Of a stretch of 64,000 bases of DNA, positions 9,313 through 19,240 are shown piece by piece. Positions within the stretch are counted from its first letter, which is position 1. Every line of letters starts with the position of its first letter. Source of the stretch: Peteryoungia wuzhouensis (GTDB lineage Bacteria > Pseudomonadota > Alphaproteobacteria > Rhizobiales > Rhizobiaceae); contig NZ_QJRY01000001.1 of assembly GCF_003205195.1 (NCBI RefSeq), positions 186,001 through 250,000 on the forward strand, read 5' to 3'. Made by a program: the position numbers and the translations under genes. A model generated the notes under the pieces. That model did not search any database, was not told the DNA's origin, and saw nothing but the letters and a program-made list of their open reading frames with translations.

Positions 9313-10002
9313 ATGAGCGCACCCGAGCGAGAACACACAGAGGGGGCCGGTTTTGCCGCCTATGTCTTCGATGCCTATGGCACGCTGTTCGACGTGCATT
9401 CCGCCGTCAGACGTCATCAGCAGGCGCTCGGGGCCCATCACCAGGCCTTTTCGGACCTCTGGCGCACGAAGCAGCTCGAATATACCTGGGTCAGGAGCCT
9501 TGCCGGGCAGTATCGGGATTTTGCCGCACTGACGGAAGATGCGCTCGATCATTGCCTGGCGCGGTTTCCGCAGATCGATCGGGGTCTCAAGGCAGACCTG
9601 CTTCATGCCTACAGACGACTCGATTGTTTTGCCGAGGTGCCAGAGGTACTGACGCGGCTGAGGGCGCGTGGCGCGCGGATCGCGATCCTGTCGAACGGGA
9701 CGCCTGCCATGCTGGAGGATGCAATTGCGGCGGCCGGCATCGGATCGCTGATCGACGACGTGTTTTCCGTCGACGCGCTGAAGATCTACAAGACGGCACC
9801 GGCGGCTTATGCGCTGTTGACCGACAGGCTGGGGCTTGCGCCGGATGAAATCGCCTTCCAATCGTCCAACCGCTGGGACATTGCCGGCGCCAAGGCCTTC
9901 GGCTTTACCTGCCACTGGATCAATCGGAGCGGTGCGCCGGACGAATATGCAGACCTCGCGCCCGACGCGATCCTGCCAACATTGAAGGGACTAACGACAT
10001 GA
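9313..10002 (+). CDS. Haloacid dehalogenase, type II (L-2-haloacid family)
   Basis: 229-residue HAD-superfamily hydrolase. The nucleophile motif is [11 protein letters not shown] (Asp20), followed by LSNGTP (motif II Ser), KIYKTAP (conserved Lys), and [17 protein letters not shown] (motif III/IV). This set is characteristic of type II L-2-haloacid dehalogenases, which remove halide from short 2-halo acids by an ester intermediate. Preceded by GGAAGGAGA. Its end overlaps the next gene by 4 bases (ATGA), so the two are translated together. Confidence 0.9.
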   Translation: MSAPEREHTEGAGFAAYVFDAYGTLFDVHSAVRRHQQALGAHHQAFSDLWRTKQLEYTWVRSLAGQYRDFAALTEDALDHCLARFPQIDRGLKADLLHAYRRLDCFAEVPEVLTRLRARGARIAILSNGTPAMLEDAIAAAGIGSLIDDVFSVDALKIYKTAPAAYALLTDRLGLAPDEIAFQSSNRWDIAGAKAFGFTCHWINRSGAPDEYADLAPDAILPTLKGLTT

Positions 10003-10778
10003 CCGAGCTTCCATGGTCGGCGCAGACCTATCTGAAATTCGAGGACGAGCGGACAAGACCGGCGCGGGATCTCTTGGCCCGGGTCGCCTTGGACCGCGCA
10101 TCCCGGGTGATCGATCTCGGCTGCGGACCGGGCAATTCGACGGCGCTTCTGGTCGAGCGCTACGGGATCGAGGCTGTGCAGGGGCTGGACAGCGACGACG
10201 ACATGCTGGCCAAGGCGCGGGCGCGGCTGCCTGGGACGTCGTTCCTCAAGGCTGATCTGGCACGCTGGCGGCCCGCAGAACCGGTCGACCTGCTCTATGC
10301 CAATGCCGTCTTTCAGTGGCTGCCCGGCCATCTCGACATTCTGGCGTCGCTGATGGAAAGCCTCAAGCCCGGCGGCGTGCTGGCGGTGCAGATGCCGGAC
10401 AATCACCGTGAACCAAGCCATCGCGCGATGGAGGAGACCGGGGCGGACGGCCCCTGGGCGCAGGCCTTTGCCGATGGCCATCTCCGCCGCATACCGCTGC
10501 CCGCGCCGGCCGACTATCTGCAAAGGCTGCAGGGCCTGTCAGCCACCGTCGATGTCTGGCACACGGTCTATTACCATCCGATGGCGAATGCCCAGGCGAT
10601 CGTCGACTGGGTCGAGGGCACGGGGCTTCGGCCCTATCTGGCGGCCGTGGCGCCCGAAGAGCGGGATGCGTTCCGCGCAGCCTATCTCAAACGCATCGAC
10701 GCCGCCTATCCGCCGATGGCGGACGGACGACGGCTGCTCGCCTTTCGGCGGTTGTTCGTGGTGGCGGCGAAGGGGTGA
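9999..10778 (+). CDS. tam: Trans-aconitate 2-methyltransferase
   Basis: 259-residue SAM-dependent methyltransferase. The motif I glycine loop [10 protein letters not shown] is near residue 38 and the sequence [21 protein letters not shown] at the N-terminus is typical of Tam. The enzyme methylates trans-aconitate, a spontaneous by-product that inhibits aconitase. It overlaps the dehalogenase gene by 4 bases; the two are probably co-transcribed, although no pathway link is obvious. No lesion is visible. Confidence 0.9.
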   Translation: MTELPWSAQTYLKFEDERTRPARDLLARVALDRASRVIDLGCGPGNSTALLVERYGIEAVQGLDSDDDMLAKARARLPGTSFLKADLARWRPAEPVDLLYANAVFQWLPGHLDILASLMESLKPGGVLAVQMPDNHREPSHRAMEETGADGPWAQAFADGHLRRIPLPAPADYLQRLQGLSATVDVWHTVYYHPMANAQAIVDWVEGTGLRPYLAAVAPEERDAFRAAYLKRIDAAYPPMADGRRLLAFRRLFVVAAKG

Positions 10779-10828
10779 GCGTGGCCCCCTCGCGGTCAGG
10801 GCCTGGAGATGCAAAGGCCCCGCCCAGA

Positions 10829-10849
10829 CCCTCCCCACACAGGGGAGGG
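10829..10849. repeat. Short GC-rich inverted repeat
   Basis: CCCTCCCC and GGGGAGGG arms around ACACA, between the convergent tam and corA genes. It has no T tract. It could act as a weak two-way terminator or be part of a dispersed palindromic repeat. Confidence 0.45.
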
Positions 10850-10893
10850 CCTAACCTTGATCCGCCCGCAGGTCTCCCCTGCCGTCTTGCCCC

Positions 10894-12057
10894 TTACAGC
10901 CAGCCGCGCCGGCGGAAATAGAGGAAAGGCAGCAGCGCCGAGAGCACCATGAAGCCCAGCGCCATCGGATAGCCGATGGCCCAGTTGAGCTCCGGCATGG
11001 ACTGGAAGTTCATGCCGTAGATCGAGGCCACCAGCGTCGGCGGCAGGAAGGCGACCGAGGCGACGGTGAAGATCTTGATGATCTGGTTCTGTTCGAGATT
11101 GATCAGACCCAGCGTCGCATCGAGCAGGAAGTTGATCTTGCCCTGGAGGAACTGGGCATGATCGCCGAGGGAGGTCGCGTCGCGCTGCAAAAGCTTGATG
11201 CGCTGTCGGGTGTCCTTGGCGGCCTTGCGCCCAGGGATTTCGAGCGCTGCGTGATAGGCCACGAGGCGCGAGATCGAGACCAGGCTTTCGCGGGTCGCGG
11301 TCAGGAGATCCCCCTTGCGGCCGATCTGCTCGATCAGGCCTTCGAGGTCACGCGAGGATTTATCCTTGTCGCCGGAAGTGCCTGCCGACTTGCCATTGCC
11401 CTTGCGGCTGCGGAAGACCTCGCGGGAGACGGCATCGATCTCGTTGCCGCAGCGCTCCAGGACATCGGCCATGCGGTCGATGATGGCTTCCAAGAGGCCG
11501 AGCATGACCGTTTCGCCGGACGAGCAGACGAGGCCGTTGCCGCGCCTGGCGCGGGCGACGAAGGCGGCGAAGGGTTTGGGGTCGGCATAGCGCACCGTGA
11601 CCAGCGTGTTGCCTTTCAGGATGAAGGTGACCGGGGTTTTCACCGGATCATCGCCATCCAGGCCTGCAAGGGCGGTCATGGTCATGAATTCGGCGCCGTC
11701 CTCCTGATAGAGCCGGGCGGAGAGCTCGATCTCCTCCATCTCGTCACGGGTCGGAACGGCGATGCCGAGGCTTGCCTCGACCAGCTTGGTTTCGCGCAGC
11801 TCGGGGCTGACGAGATCGTGCCAGACGGGCACGGCACGGGGCTTTGCCACGGTTGCGGGCGCGGATGTCGCAGGGGCGGCCGTCAGGACTTCACCGTCGA
11901 GGGCATCGTTGGCCGGGGCATTGGCCGACAGGATTTGCGTGGTGTCGGGATCGCCGGTTTCGGGTGCCAGGGTCTCGGGACCATCAAGCGCAGGGCTTGC
12001 GGGCGCCGGATCGAAGGGCACGAGATGATCGGCTTCGCGGGAAAACGAGCGCAGCAT
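10894..12057 (-). CDS. corA: CorA family magnesium transporter
   Basis: 387-residue divalent cation channel. Two C-terminal membrane helices are separated by the short MPEL loop, and the signature YGMNF lies at the end of the first helix. The long cytoplasmic N-terminal domain carries a low-complexity Ala/Pro/Thr-rich extension over roughly residues 15-75 that is absent from standard CorA, so the true start could be downstream; the ATG at 12057 (MLRSFSREADHL) has AAGGAG upstream and I keep it. The C-terminus is basic (YFRRRGWL). It is a single-gene unit. Confidence 0.9.
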   Translation of the reverse strand: MLRSFSREADHLVPFDPAPASPALDGPETLAPETGDPDTTQILSANAPANDALDGEVLTAAPATSAPATVAKPRAVPVWHDLVSPELRETKLVEASLGIAVPTRDEMEEIELSARLYQEDGAEFMTMTALAGLDGDDPVKTPVTFILKGNTLVTVRYADPKPFAAFVARARRGNGLVCSSGETVMLGLLEAIIDRMADVLERCGNEIDAVSREVFRSRKGNGKSAGTSGDKDKSSRDLEGLIEQIGRKGDLLTATRESLVSISRLVAYHAALEIPGRKAAKDTRQRIKLLQRDATSLGDHAQFLQGKINFLLDATLGLINLEQNQIIKIFTVASVAFLPPTLVASIYGMNFQSMPELNWAIGYPMALGFMVLSALLPFLYFRRRGWL

Positions 12058-12373
12058 GGGCTTCTCCTTCAGCGACCGATCAGCCGCCGCAGCCCCTGCA
12101 CTTCCAAGGACTAGAGACGGGCCATCGGCCGGATATGTGACGTCGAACTTCGACTGTCGGGGTTCATCTTTCTGTCCTCTTGTCTGGCACGCTTGGAAGG
12201 GCGCGCCTCACGCTGGATAAATGTGCCTGTGTCGAGGAAATGTCAAGCGGGAGCATGGGCTTGCCGCGCGTGCGAAGCGACCGCTGGCGACGCTGTCTCG
12301 TAGGCCCGTGAGCGCCGCCTGGACAAATGCAAAGAAAGATTTGCAAATATTTCTTTGCGGTCTATGCTGAGAC
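12058..12373. other. Divergent intergenic region corA / arsR-type regulator
   Basis: 316 bases without a gene. Apart from the strong palindrome at 12329-12358, the rest holds no structure I can interpret. It must contain the promoters of both corA (minus) and the regulator-exporter pair (plus). Confidence 0.5.
12329..12358. promoter_or_regulatory. 30-bp operator palindrome upstream of the ArsR regulator
   Basis: Outer arms GCAAAGAAA (12329-12337) and TTTCTTTGC (12350-12358) and an inner ATTTGCAAAT share one centre, giving 14 of 15 complementary base pairs. It lies 15 bases before the regulator start and would cover its promoter or leader, as expected for autorepression. Confidence 0.75.
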
Positions 12374-12982
12374 ATGACCCAACGTGATATTCCCCAGCTC
12401 AATGCCAGCATCGGCACGCTCAAGGCGCTGGCGCACCCTGATCGATTGAACATCCTCGGAAATCTGCGCGTCTCCGGGCCTTCGACGGCAAGCCTCCTGG
12501 CGCGGCGCTTCGGGCTCAACTCCGGTGCCACCAGCTATCATCTGCGCCAGCTCGAAAAATACGGATTGGTCGAAGAGGCGCCTGAACTCGGCAATCGGCG
12601 AGAGCGGTGGTGGCATGCGCTGCACGAAACAACATTTTACGAGACCGCCGATCTCGACGGCGATGCGCTCGAGGCCGGCATTGCGTTCAACCAAGCCGTG
12701 CTGGCGACCCATATGCATATGATGCAGCGCGCCCAGGAGGCCTATCGTGGACTCGACACTGCGTGGCGGAAAGCCTCGACCAACAGCGACGTCATCATCC
12801 CCCTCAATGCGGCGGCTGCGGAGACGCTGACCAACCGTATCATGGGCCTGTTAATGGAAGCCAAGGCCGCCAGCCCGCCGACGGGCGTCCCCCTGCCCGC
12901 CGACACCCGCCCGGTCGCCTATGTGCTTTACGCCTTCCCGCATCCCGATGCAGAGGCCGAGGTCGGAGCCGACGAACCTTGA
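12374..12982 (+). CDS. ArsR-type winged-helix transcriptional regulator
   Basis: 202-residue protein with an N-terminal ArsR/HTH_20-like winged helix (LKALAHPDRLNILGNLRVSG, then SYHLRQLEKYGLVEEAPE as the recognition region). The remaining 110 residues form a C-terminal ligand or dimer region with no recognisable metal-binding cysteines, so this is probably a drug or metabolite sensor rather than an arsenic sensor. It precedes and overlaps an MFS exporter gene, which is its likely target along with itself through the palindrome upstream. Confidence 0.85.
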   Translation: MTQRDIPQLNASIGTLKALAHPDRLNILGNLRVSGPSTASLLARRFGLNSGATSYHLRQLEKYGLVEEAPELGNRRERWWHALHETTFYETADLDGDALEAGIAFNQAVLATHMHMMQRAQEAYRGLDTAWRKASTNSDVIIPLNAAAAETLTNRIMGLLMEAKAASPPTGVPLPADTRPVAYVLYAFPHPDAEAEVGADEP

Positions 12983-14190
12983 CGCGTCATCCGGTCTTCG
13001 TGTTGGCGCTGGCCGACATCATATCCCTGCTCGGCAGCCGCCTGTCGATGATCGCTATCCCCTGGTTGGTGCTGACCACGACCGGGGATCCGATGCGGAC
13101 CGGGATCATCGGCTTTGCCGAGATGCTGCCTTATATACTGGCCAAAGGTCTGGGCGGGCCCCTGATCGACCGGGTGGGGGCGCGCGTCGTCGCCATGACC
13201 GCCGATATGGGTTCGACGATCGTGGTCACTCTCGTGCCTCTCCTCCATTTCAGCGGGGCCCTCAGTTTCGAAATCCTGGTGCCGATCGTCGTTGTTCTCG
13301 GAGTTCTGCGCGGCCCTGCCGATGCAGCAAAGCAGGCCATGGTGCCGGCCGTCGCGACACTGGCCGGCGTAAAGCTTGAGCGCATCACCGGCCTGATGGG
13401 GATCATCGACCGGCTTGCTGGGACAGCGGGTGCCGCCGCAGCCGGGGCGCTTGTTGCCGTGTTTGGCGCGGCACCCGCCATCATCCTCACGGCCGGCGCT
13501 TACTGCCTCGCCGCCCTGATCATCGCGTTCGGGCTTAGGCTGCACCCTGTCCAGCGGGCCGAGGTCGCAGGTGACCAGCGCTATCGTGTTCAATTCAACG
13601 AAGGCTGGCGCTTTTTCCGCCGCGATCCGGTTCTGGTGAGCATCGTGGCGATGGTGGCCGCCACCAATCTGATCGACCAGGCCTATGCCGCCGTGCTGGT
13701 CCCGGTCTGGGTCAAATCCGTCGGCAACGCGGCCCTTCTCGGCGCCGTGCTCGCCGTCTTTTCCGGGGCGGCGGTCATTGGCTCGGCCTTCGCCGCGTGG
13801 CTCGGACCGCGCCTGCCCCGCCTCCTGGTCTATACAGTGGCGTTTCTCGTCTGCGGTGCGCCGCGCTTTCTGCTGTTCGCTGTCGATGCGCCGCTCCCGG
13901 CTATCTTCTTCATGCTTTTGGTGACGGGTTTCGCCTCGGGCTTTCTCAACCCCATCATCGCGGCTGTGATCTTCGAGCGCATTCCCGCTCCGTTCGTCGG
14001 GCGCGTGAGTTCCCTCGTGGGGGCACTCACCTGGGGACTGATCCCGTTCGGCGGGCTTGTGGGCGGCGGGCTGATCACCACGATCGGGCTCTCCGCCGCG
14101 TTCGCAATCTGCGGTGCCTTCTACTTCGTCGTCACCATGCTGCCGCTGGCCGTGCCCGCCTTCCGGGCGATGGCTGCGCCTTCACGGTAG
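12979..14190 (+). CDS. MFS transporter (probable exporter)
   Basis: About 403 residues with 10-12 hydrophobic helices and the N-terminal pattern ADIISLLGSRLSMIAIPWLVL seen in the MFS exporters of the enterobactin/macrolide-type group. I start at TTG 12979, which overlaps the regulator stop codon (TTGA), because homology-like sequence begins there; the frame stays open upstream only as a shadow of the regulator gene. Translation is coupled to the regulator. Substrate unknown. Confidence 0.85.
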   Translation: MTRHPVFVLALADIISLLGSRLSMIAIPWLVLTTTGDPMRTGIIGFAEMLPYILAKGLGGPLIDRVGARVVAMTADMGSTIVVTLVPLLHFSGALSFEILVPIVVVLGVLRGPADAAKQAMVPAVATLAGVKLERITGLMGIIDRLAGTAGAAAAGALVAVFGAAPAIILTAGAYCLAALIIAFGLRLHPVQRAEVAGDQRYRVQFNEGWRFFRRDPVLVSIVAMVAATNLIDQAYAAVLVPVWVKSVGNAALLGAVLAVFSGAAVIGSAFAAWLGPRLPRLLVYTVAFLVCGAPRFLLFAVDAPLPAIFFMLLVTGFASGFLNPIIAAVIFERIPAPFVGRVSSLVGALTWGLIPFGGLVGGGLITTIGLSAAFAICGAFYFVVTMLPLAVPAFRAMAAPSR

Positions 14191-14365
14191 GGAGAACCGG
14201 GAACCGCTGCAAACGGCCCAGCTTCTGGGATACGGCGAACGCGCTATCGATTCGCTGAGGCAGCCATGCAACCGCGACTACAATTAGCTTTTATCAAATG
14301 AATTCAACAATCAGCGTCGCAGTGCATCACCACTTTTTGGTCTAGCGTGTTCTGCATTAAAATCT

Positions 14366-14381
14366 GTCGCATTTATGCGAC
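14366..14381. promoter_or_regulatory. Palindrome upstream of second chemoreceptor gene
   Basis: GTCGCAT and ATGCGAC arms around TT within an A/T-rich intergenic region, 103 bases before the chemoreceptor start. It could be a regulator site or a small hairpin in the leader; no regulator gene is adjacent. Confidence 0.35.
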
Positions 14382-14483
14382 GCTTCAAATTTAGCTTATC
14401 CTTCATTACCCATAATATTAAGTTGCGAAACCCAGGCTCCGGGGTCTCAGGCGGACGACCGCCGCTGAACAAGGAGCCATCAC

Positions 14484-16901
14484 GTGCGCATACAGTCCAT
14501 TCAATCGAAGATCGCCCTGCTTGCCGGCGTCTGCGTCGTTGCGGCGAGCAGCGCGCTGGTCGGCTACAGCATCGTCTCTGCCGCAAAGAGCCAGGCCTTT
14601 GTCGGCGACCATGTCGCAAGCCTGACGGAGGAGGCGACGAAGACGCAGTTGAAGACGTTGACGCTCGCTCAGGCGTCGCTGATCCGGGCGCCGCTCGACA
14701 CGGCCTTCGATGCGGCCCGCAACATGGCCCGGATGTTCGAGATTTCAGCGGTGAATGACGGCGGCGTCACGCCCGCTGTCGGCCAGCAGCGGGCCCGGTT
14801 CAATGCGATCCTGCTCAATGTGCTCAAGGACAATCCCGGCTTTAACGGCACCTATAGCGCCTGGGAGCCCGACGCGCTGGACGGCCAGGACAGGCTGTTC
14901 CGCGACCGGAAGGACGTGGGTTCGGATATGACCGGGCGGTTCCTGCCCTACTGGACCCGTGGCGCCGACGGCACGCTCGCGGTGCAGCCGCTCGTCGAAT
15001 ATGACAGCACGGCGCTGCATCCCAACGGCGTGATGAAAGGCGGCTGGTATATCGGCCCGCAGGGCGGCGGCGGCGAGAGCATCCTCGATCCCCTGCCCTA
15101 TGTGGTCCAGGGCAAACCGGTCTATCTCGCCACCATGTCGGTTCCCATCACCGTCGACGGCAAATTTGTCGGGGTGGCAGGCGCCGATTTCGATCTGACC
15201 TTCGTGCAGAAGCTGGCGAGCGAGGTGAAGGCCTCGATCTATGGCGGCAAGGCGAGCGTCGACATCGTCAGCTACAAGGGGCTGGTGGTGGCCTCCAGCG
15301 ACCATCCGGAGGCGATCGGCAGCGCCTATGACCGGATCAACACGGACGCTACGACGCTTCTGTCCTCCATCCAGGCCGGGCGCGCGGATGTCGCCGGCAA
15401 TGCCGACAGCTTTACCGCGCTTTCTCCGATCGTCATCGGCCGGACGAAGACGCCGTGGTCCGTGGTCATCGAGGTGCCGCGCGCGGTTGCCATGGCGGAG
15501 GCCACGGCGCTGACCGCCTCGCTCGCTGGCCGCAACACTGCCGATACGCAGTTCCAGATCCTGGTCGGGCTTGTCATTGCCGCCGGTGGCATCGCCGCCA
15601 TGTGGTTCGTTGCCCGCAGCATCGCCTCGCCGATCCGGCAGATGACCGCGGCCATGGGCCGGCTGGCGCAGAATGACGTTTCCATCAAGGTGCCGGGGCT
15701 TGGCCGGATCGACGAGATCGGCGCCATGGCGGCGGCCGTCTCGGTCTTCCGGGAAAACGCTATAGAGAAGGCGGAGATGGAGCGCGAGGCCGAGGCCAAT
15801 CGTTCGCTCAGCGAGCGCGAGCGGCTGCAGCGGGAGGCGGACAAGGCACGCGAGGCGGCCGAATCGCAATTCGTCGTCGATGCCTTGGCGGAGGGGCTGA
15901 AGAAGCTTGCCGACGGCGACGTCGCCTACCGGATCTCCACACCCTTTGCCGCGCATCTCGACCGGCTGCGGACCGACTTCAACACTTCGCTCGCCAAGCT
16001 GCATGAAGCGCTGCAGGCGGTGATGGAGAACGCGCGCGGCATCGACAATGGCGCCAATGAGATCCGCTCGGCGGCGGACGATCTCGCCAAGCGCACCGAA
16101 CAGCAGGCGGCCTCCGTCGAGGAGACCGCGGCGGCGCTCGAAGAGATCACCACAACGATGCGCGATTCCACCCGTCGGGCCGAAGAGGCCGGGCACCTGG
16201 TGGCCCAGACCAAGACCGGTGCGGAAAAGGCAGGCCATGTGGTGCGCAATGCCGTGCATGCCATGCAGCAGATCGAAAAGTCGTCGGGCGAGATCTCCAA
16301 CATCATCGGCGTGATCGACGAAATCGCCTTCCAGACGAACCTTCTGGCGCTCAATGCCGGTGTGGAAGCGGCGCGGGCGGGCGACGCCGGCAAGGGCTTT
16401 GCCGTCGTTGCCCAGGAGGTGCGGGAACTGGCGCAGCGTTCCGCCAATGCGGCGAAGGAGATCAAGGCGCTGATCAGCACATCCGGCGAGCAGGTGCGCA
16501 GCGGCGTTGCGCTGGTCGACGAGACCGGACGCTCGCTGGAGATCATGGTGAGCGAGGTGCAGCAGATCAACGCCCATGTCAGTGCCATCGTCGAGGCCGC
16601 CCGCGAACAGTCTGTGGGGATTCAGGAGATCAACACCGCCGTCAACACGATCGACCAGAGCACGCAGCAGAATGCGGCGATGGTGGAGGAGACAACGGCT
16701 GCAAGCCACAGCCTGGCGAGCGAGGCCGATGCGCTCAACACGCTGATCGCGCAGTTCAATCTTGGACCACAGACCGGCAGCCAGGCAGCGGTGCGGCTGG
16801 TCAGCCAGACCGCCCATGCGGTCCCCTCACCGGCCAGAGCGCTGGGGCAAAAGCTGGCGACCACATTTGCGACCGCCGCGCATTCCTGGAAGGAGTTCTG
16901 A
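14484..16901 (+). CDS. Methyl-accepting chemotaxis protein with dCache-type sensor
   Basis: 805-residue chemoreceptor. Membrane helix 1 is near residues 9-31 and helix 2 near 357-379; the 320-residue periplasmic part resembles a double Cache domain (features such as [30 protein letters not shown]), which usually binds amino acids or organic acids directly. HAMP and the signalling hairpin follow, with the conserved tip near residues 612-640. It ends in SWKEF, a WxxF pentapeptide like that of the receptor at 366. GTG start after AAGGAG. Ligand unknown. Confidence 0.95.
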   Translation: MRIQSIQSKIALLAGVCVVAASSALVGYSIVSAAKSQAFVGDHVASLTEEATKTQLKTLTLAQASLIRAPLDTAFDAARNMARMFEISAVNDGGVTPAVGQQRARFNAILLNVLKDNPGFNGTYSAWEPDALDGQDRLFRDRKDVGSDMTGRFLPYWTRGADGTLAVQPLVEYDSTALHPNGVMKGGWYIGPQGGGGESILDPLPYVVQGKPVYLATMSVPITVDGKFVGVAGADFDLTFVQKLASEVKASIYGGKASVDIVSYKGLVVASSDHPEAIGSAYDRINTDATTLLSSIQAGRADVAGNADSFTALSPIVIGRTKTPWSVVIEVPRAVAMAEATALTASLAGRNTADTQFQILVGLVIAAGGIAAMWFVARSIASPIRQMTAAMGRLAQNDVSIKVPGLGRIDEIGAMAAAVSVFRENAIEKAEMEREAEANRSLSERERLQREADKAREAAESQFVVDALAEGLKKLADGDVAYRISTPFAAHLDRLRTDFNTSLAKLHEALQAVMENARGIDNGANEIRSAADDLAKRTEQQAASVEETAAALEEITTTMRDSTRRAEEAGHLVAQTKTGAEKAGHVVRNAVHAMQQIEKSSGEISNIIGVIDEIAFQTNLLALNAGVEAARAGDAGKGFAVVAQEVRELAQRSANAAKEIKALISTSGEQVRSGVALVDETGRSLEIMVSEVQQINAHVSAIVEAAREQSVGIQEINTAVNTIDQSTQQNAAMVEETTAASHSLASEADALNTLIAQFNLGPQTGSQAAVRLVSQTAHAVPSPARALGQKLATTFATAAHSWKEF

Positions 16902-16907
16902 ACGGGC

Positions 16908-16934
16908 GACGCCGGGCCTCACCAGCCCGGCGTC
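16908..16934 (+). terminator. Strong hairpin after chemoreceptor gene
   Basis: Perfect 10-bp stem GACGCCGGGC / GCCCGGCGTC with a 7-base loop, 6 bases after the stop codon. There is no T tract, so it may stabilise the 3' end or assist termination rather than terminate alone. Confidence 0.5.
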
Positions 16935-17059
16935 CGCTGGCCTCAAGGGGCGCTTCGCCGCCCGGGCACCCCCTTGTCACCTCCCGGCAAAGCATGGCAC
17001 AGACCGGCACCAACCCGTTTCGTCACCCGGCCTGCCCGGCAACTCCCCGGAGAGATCTC

Positions 17060-17278
17060 ATGATCAAGATCATGGTCCTTTTGCATGCCGCCCAGGGCAC
17101 CGACTGGCAGCCGCCGCCGAAGGGCACCAGTCTGAAGACGCTTTTCGAGGCGGAGGCGCAGGGTTTCATCCAGGTCCGCGGCGAGTTCCAGAAACGGCAG
17201 ATGCGCCTGACCAAGCTGGGCAGCGACACGGTGGAGCGCGACCGGCGGCGGCTTCAGGCCCGGCGGCAGGCGGACTGA
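17060..17278 (+). CDS. Hypothetical small protein
   Basis: 72 residues starting MIKIMVLLHAAQG after CCCGGAGAG. The C-terminal half is strongly charged and basic (ERDRRRLQARRQAD), suggesting nucleic-acid or membrane-surface contact, but no family is recognised. The frame extends upstream to 16994 without a ribosome site. Codon use matches the neighbouring genes. Confidence 0.55.
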   Translation: MIKIMVLLHAAQGTDWQPPPKGTSLKTLFEAEAQGFIQVRGEFQKRQMRLTKLGSDTVERDRRRLQARRQAD

Positions 17279-17317
17279 GGGGCGCTCGGATGCAACCCCA
17301 GATATTTCCTCCGCTTG

Positions 17318-17914
17318 CTATTCGATCTGCGTGCCTGGGAGCAGCCAGCGCGGATAGACGACATCATTGAGGGTGTTCAGCATCTTGCCGGTGTCGCCCA
17401 GCAGCAAGCCGTCATAGGGCGGCGCAATGCGTTGGCCTGTGCCATAGAAGCGCATCGCATCAACAAGATCGCGGTTGAGCGCGTTGGGATTTTGCCCGGC
17501 ACCCTGAACGCCCCAGACGAACTGGCAGCCGATCCGGTGCAGGGCGCCGTAGGGGATCTCGAAAATCCCCTTGCCCGCATCGGTCAGAACCAGTTTCGTA
17601 TAGTCCGGCCGCACCACCCGGCCGATGACGAGGATCGTGCGAATTGAGGCCAGCGCTGTGACCTTTCCCGGATATTTGAGGATATCGAGCCATAGCTCAT
17701 CGCCGACCGCCGTCACGGAAAAGCTGATGCCGTCGAAGACGGGAGCCGTGTCGAGGAAGTCCTGCAGATCGTCCAGCGAAACTGAGTCAACCGCGTGTTC
17801 CGGCAGCGTGCCGGGCCAATAGTCACCGGCGCAGCTTTCGGGGCCGGCAGTGGCCGGACCGGCCGAAATTAAAGCGAGCGCCAGCCAGAGCGCGGGAAGA
17901 CGGCGCCTCACCAT
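17318..17914 (-). CDS. Hypothetical exported protein downstream of VasI-like gene
   Basis: 198 residues with a signal peptide of about 23 residues (ending GPATA). The mature part holds two cysteines (ESCAGDYW and HRIGCQFVW) and no recognised domain. Its start overlaps the end of the frameshifted VasI-like gene by 7 bases, so they form one operon and the product may work with that protein in the periplasm. The upstream frameshift could also reduce expression of this gene through polarity. Confidence 0.65.
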   Translation of the reverse strand: MVRRRLPALWLALALISAGPATAGPESCAGDYWPGTLPEHAVDSVSLDDLQDFLDTAPVFDGISFSVTAVGDELWLDILKYPGKVTALASIRTILVIGRVVRPDYTKLVLTDAGKGIFEIPYGALHRIGCQFVWGVQGAGQNPNALNRDLVDAMRFYGTGQRIAPPYDGLLLGDTGKMLNTLNDVVYPRWLLPGTQIE

Positions 17915-18524
17915 TTGCAGTATCCCCGGATCTTCTGAATGTGAGCCGAGACATCGCCGAGGTCGAATTCGGCGTCGACGCGATCCTTGTCCTCAATGCG
18001 CACGGCTAGGCGGACATTGTCCTTCAGGCGCTTGAGGAAGGGGATCGCTTCGCCACCGCTCCACAGACCGACAGCCTTGTAGTTGGTCGATCTGCTCCAG
18101 CGTTCCGTGCGGGCCGGTTCGTCGCCGACACGGATGGTGACGGTCGGGCGTTCGCTGATCATGAACATGCTGGTGACGAAGACTACGCTGGTGGTGTTTT
18201 CCGCACATCGCACAACCAGGTACATTTCTGCATCGCCGATGCCGGACGTGGTCACGGTTTTCGGGCTCAGTCCGGCGGTGAACTTGATGCTGTCGTCGAG
18301 GGGCGATTTATCCTCTTCTATGTGCCAGATGACGGCCGGCGGCGCGGCGGGAGGCGCCTTGTCCGGTGTCGCCGCTCCGGCAGCGGTTCTCGGAAACAGC
18401 GAATCGAAACAGGTCAGACGCTGCAGCGAATCGTCGATCGCCGAACAGGCCTTGGCGTCCTGTCCCGAGCGGGCAGAACAGCCGCCGCAAACAGAATGCC
18501 GATCAGCCACAACTGACGCTTCAT
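17908..18524 (-). pseudogene. VasI-like exported protein, frameshifted in its signal peptide
   Basis: The body of the gene reads GQDAKACSAIDDSLQRLTCF onward to VSAHIQKIRGYCKW, matching the VasI family (small exported proteins with an N-terminal Cys-x(n)-Cys-x-D motif, named after a type VI secretion gene but widespread outside it). The natural start is the ATG at 18524 after AAGGGGG, giving signal peptide MKRQLWLIGILFAAAVLPA, but that frame is not the frame of the body: a one-base loss (or equivalent) near 18470 separates them. The long frame running upstream to 18723 lacks a signal peptide and is not a believable N-terminus. Confidence 0.7.
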
Positions 18525-18866
18525 GCTGCCCCCTTGCGATCTTCTTCGATCGTACACACGCCCCATCGCAATGATGCACGTATTTCGGGAAATCCGTCAA
18601 GAAGAACACGCATATCCAGCCGGAAATTTGCAACTTCGAATAGAGGTGAAATAGCACTCGTCCCGAAAAACCGTGCATACGGTTCAACCGCTCTGTCCAC
18701 GCACAGCCCCTCGCGCCGGCCAAAACGGGTGTTTCAAGAGGGTGGCGGACCGGGCCGGGAGGGCTTATAGAGGGCCCGAGCGGGTCTCCGGGCGTTCACT
18801 GGCGCCTCCCCTGCAGCCCTCGACACCCCTGCCCTGCCGCCTGCCGGCCCGACGAGAGAGACGACC
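18525..18866. other. Intergenic region
   Basis: 342 bases between the divergent VasI-like gene and the DUF982 gene. The part next to 18524-18660 is richer in A and T and probably holds the promoter of the minus-strand operon. I see no repeat or RNA structure I would name. Confidence 0.45.
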
Positions 18867-19115
18867 ATGCGCACCACCTGGAGCAAACCCGTGATCCTGC
18901 ATGCGATCGGCGAAGACGGCGAGGATGTGGTGGTGGAAAACTCGCTCGGCGCCTCCTGGGCGCTGATCGAGGACTGGCCGGAAGAGGATGGCGAGGCGCT
19001 GGATAAGGCGCTTCTGGTGCTGGCGGCCGTTGCCCAGGGCAAGGCCAAGGAAGAAGACGGACGCAAGGCGCTGATTTCGGCGGCGATCGAAGCGGGCGTG
19101 AAGTATACGGCCTGA
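18867..19115 (+). CDS. DUF982 family protein
   Basis: 82 residues starting MRTTWSKPVILHA after GAGAGAG. The pattern TWSKPV...ASWALIEDWPEEDGEAL...A is that of DUF982, a small acidic family almost confined to Rhizobiales and usually present in many copies per genome. Function unknown. It is a single gene between the VasI-like operon and a convergent YqaA-like gene. Confidence 0.8.
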   Translation: MRTTWSKPVILHAIGEDGEDVVVENSLGASWALIEDWPEEDGEALDKALLVLAAVAQGKAKEEDGRKALISAAIEAGVKYTA

Positions 19116-19240
19116 GGGCGAATCGCAGACCGGCCTCCGGCAGCGTCCGGCGGGCGCGGCAGGTTCGAGCCCGTTGCTGCGACCGGGCAGCCTGTCCGGT
19201 CATGCCGGCAAGTGGCCCACTGACATCAGGCGCTCGGATA

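Noticed and set aside
14745..16817. 690-codon minus-strand frame over the second chemoreceptor
   Set aside because: Antisense shadow of a strongly supported chemotaxis gene.
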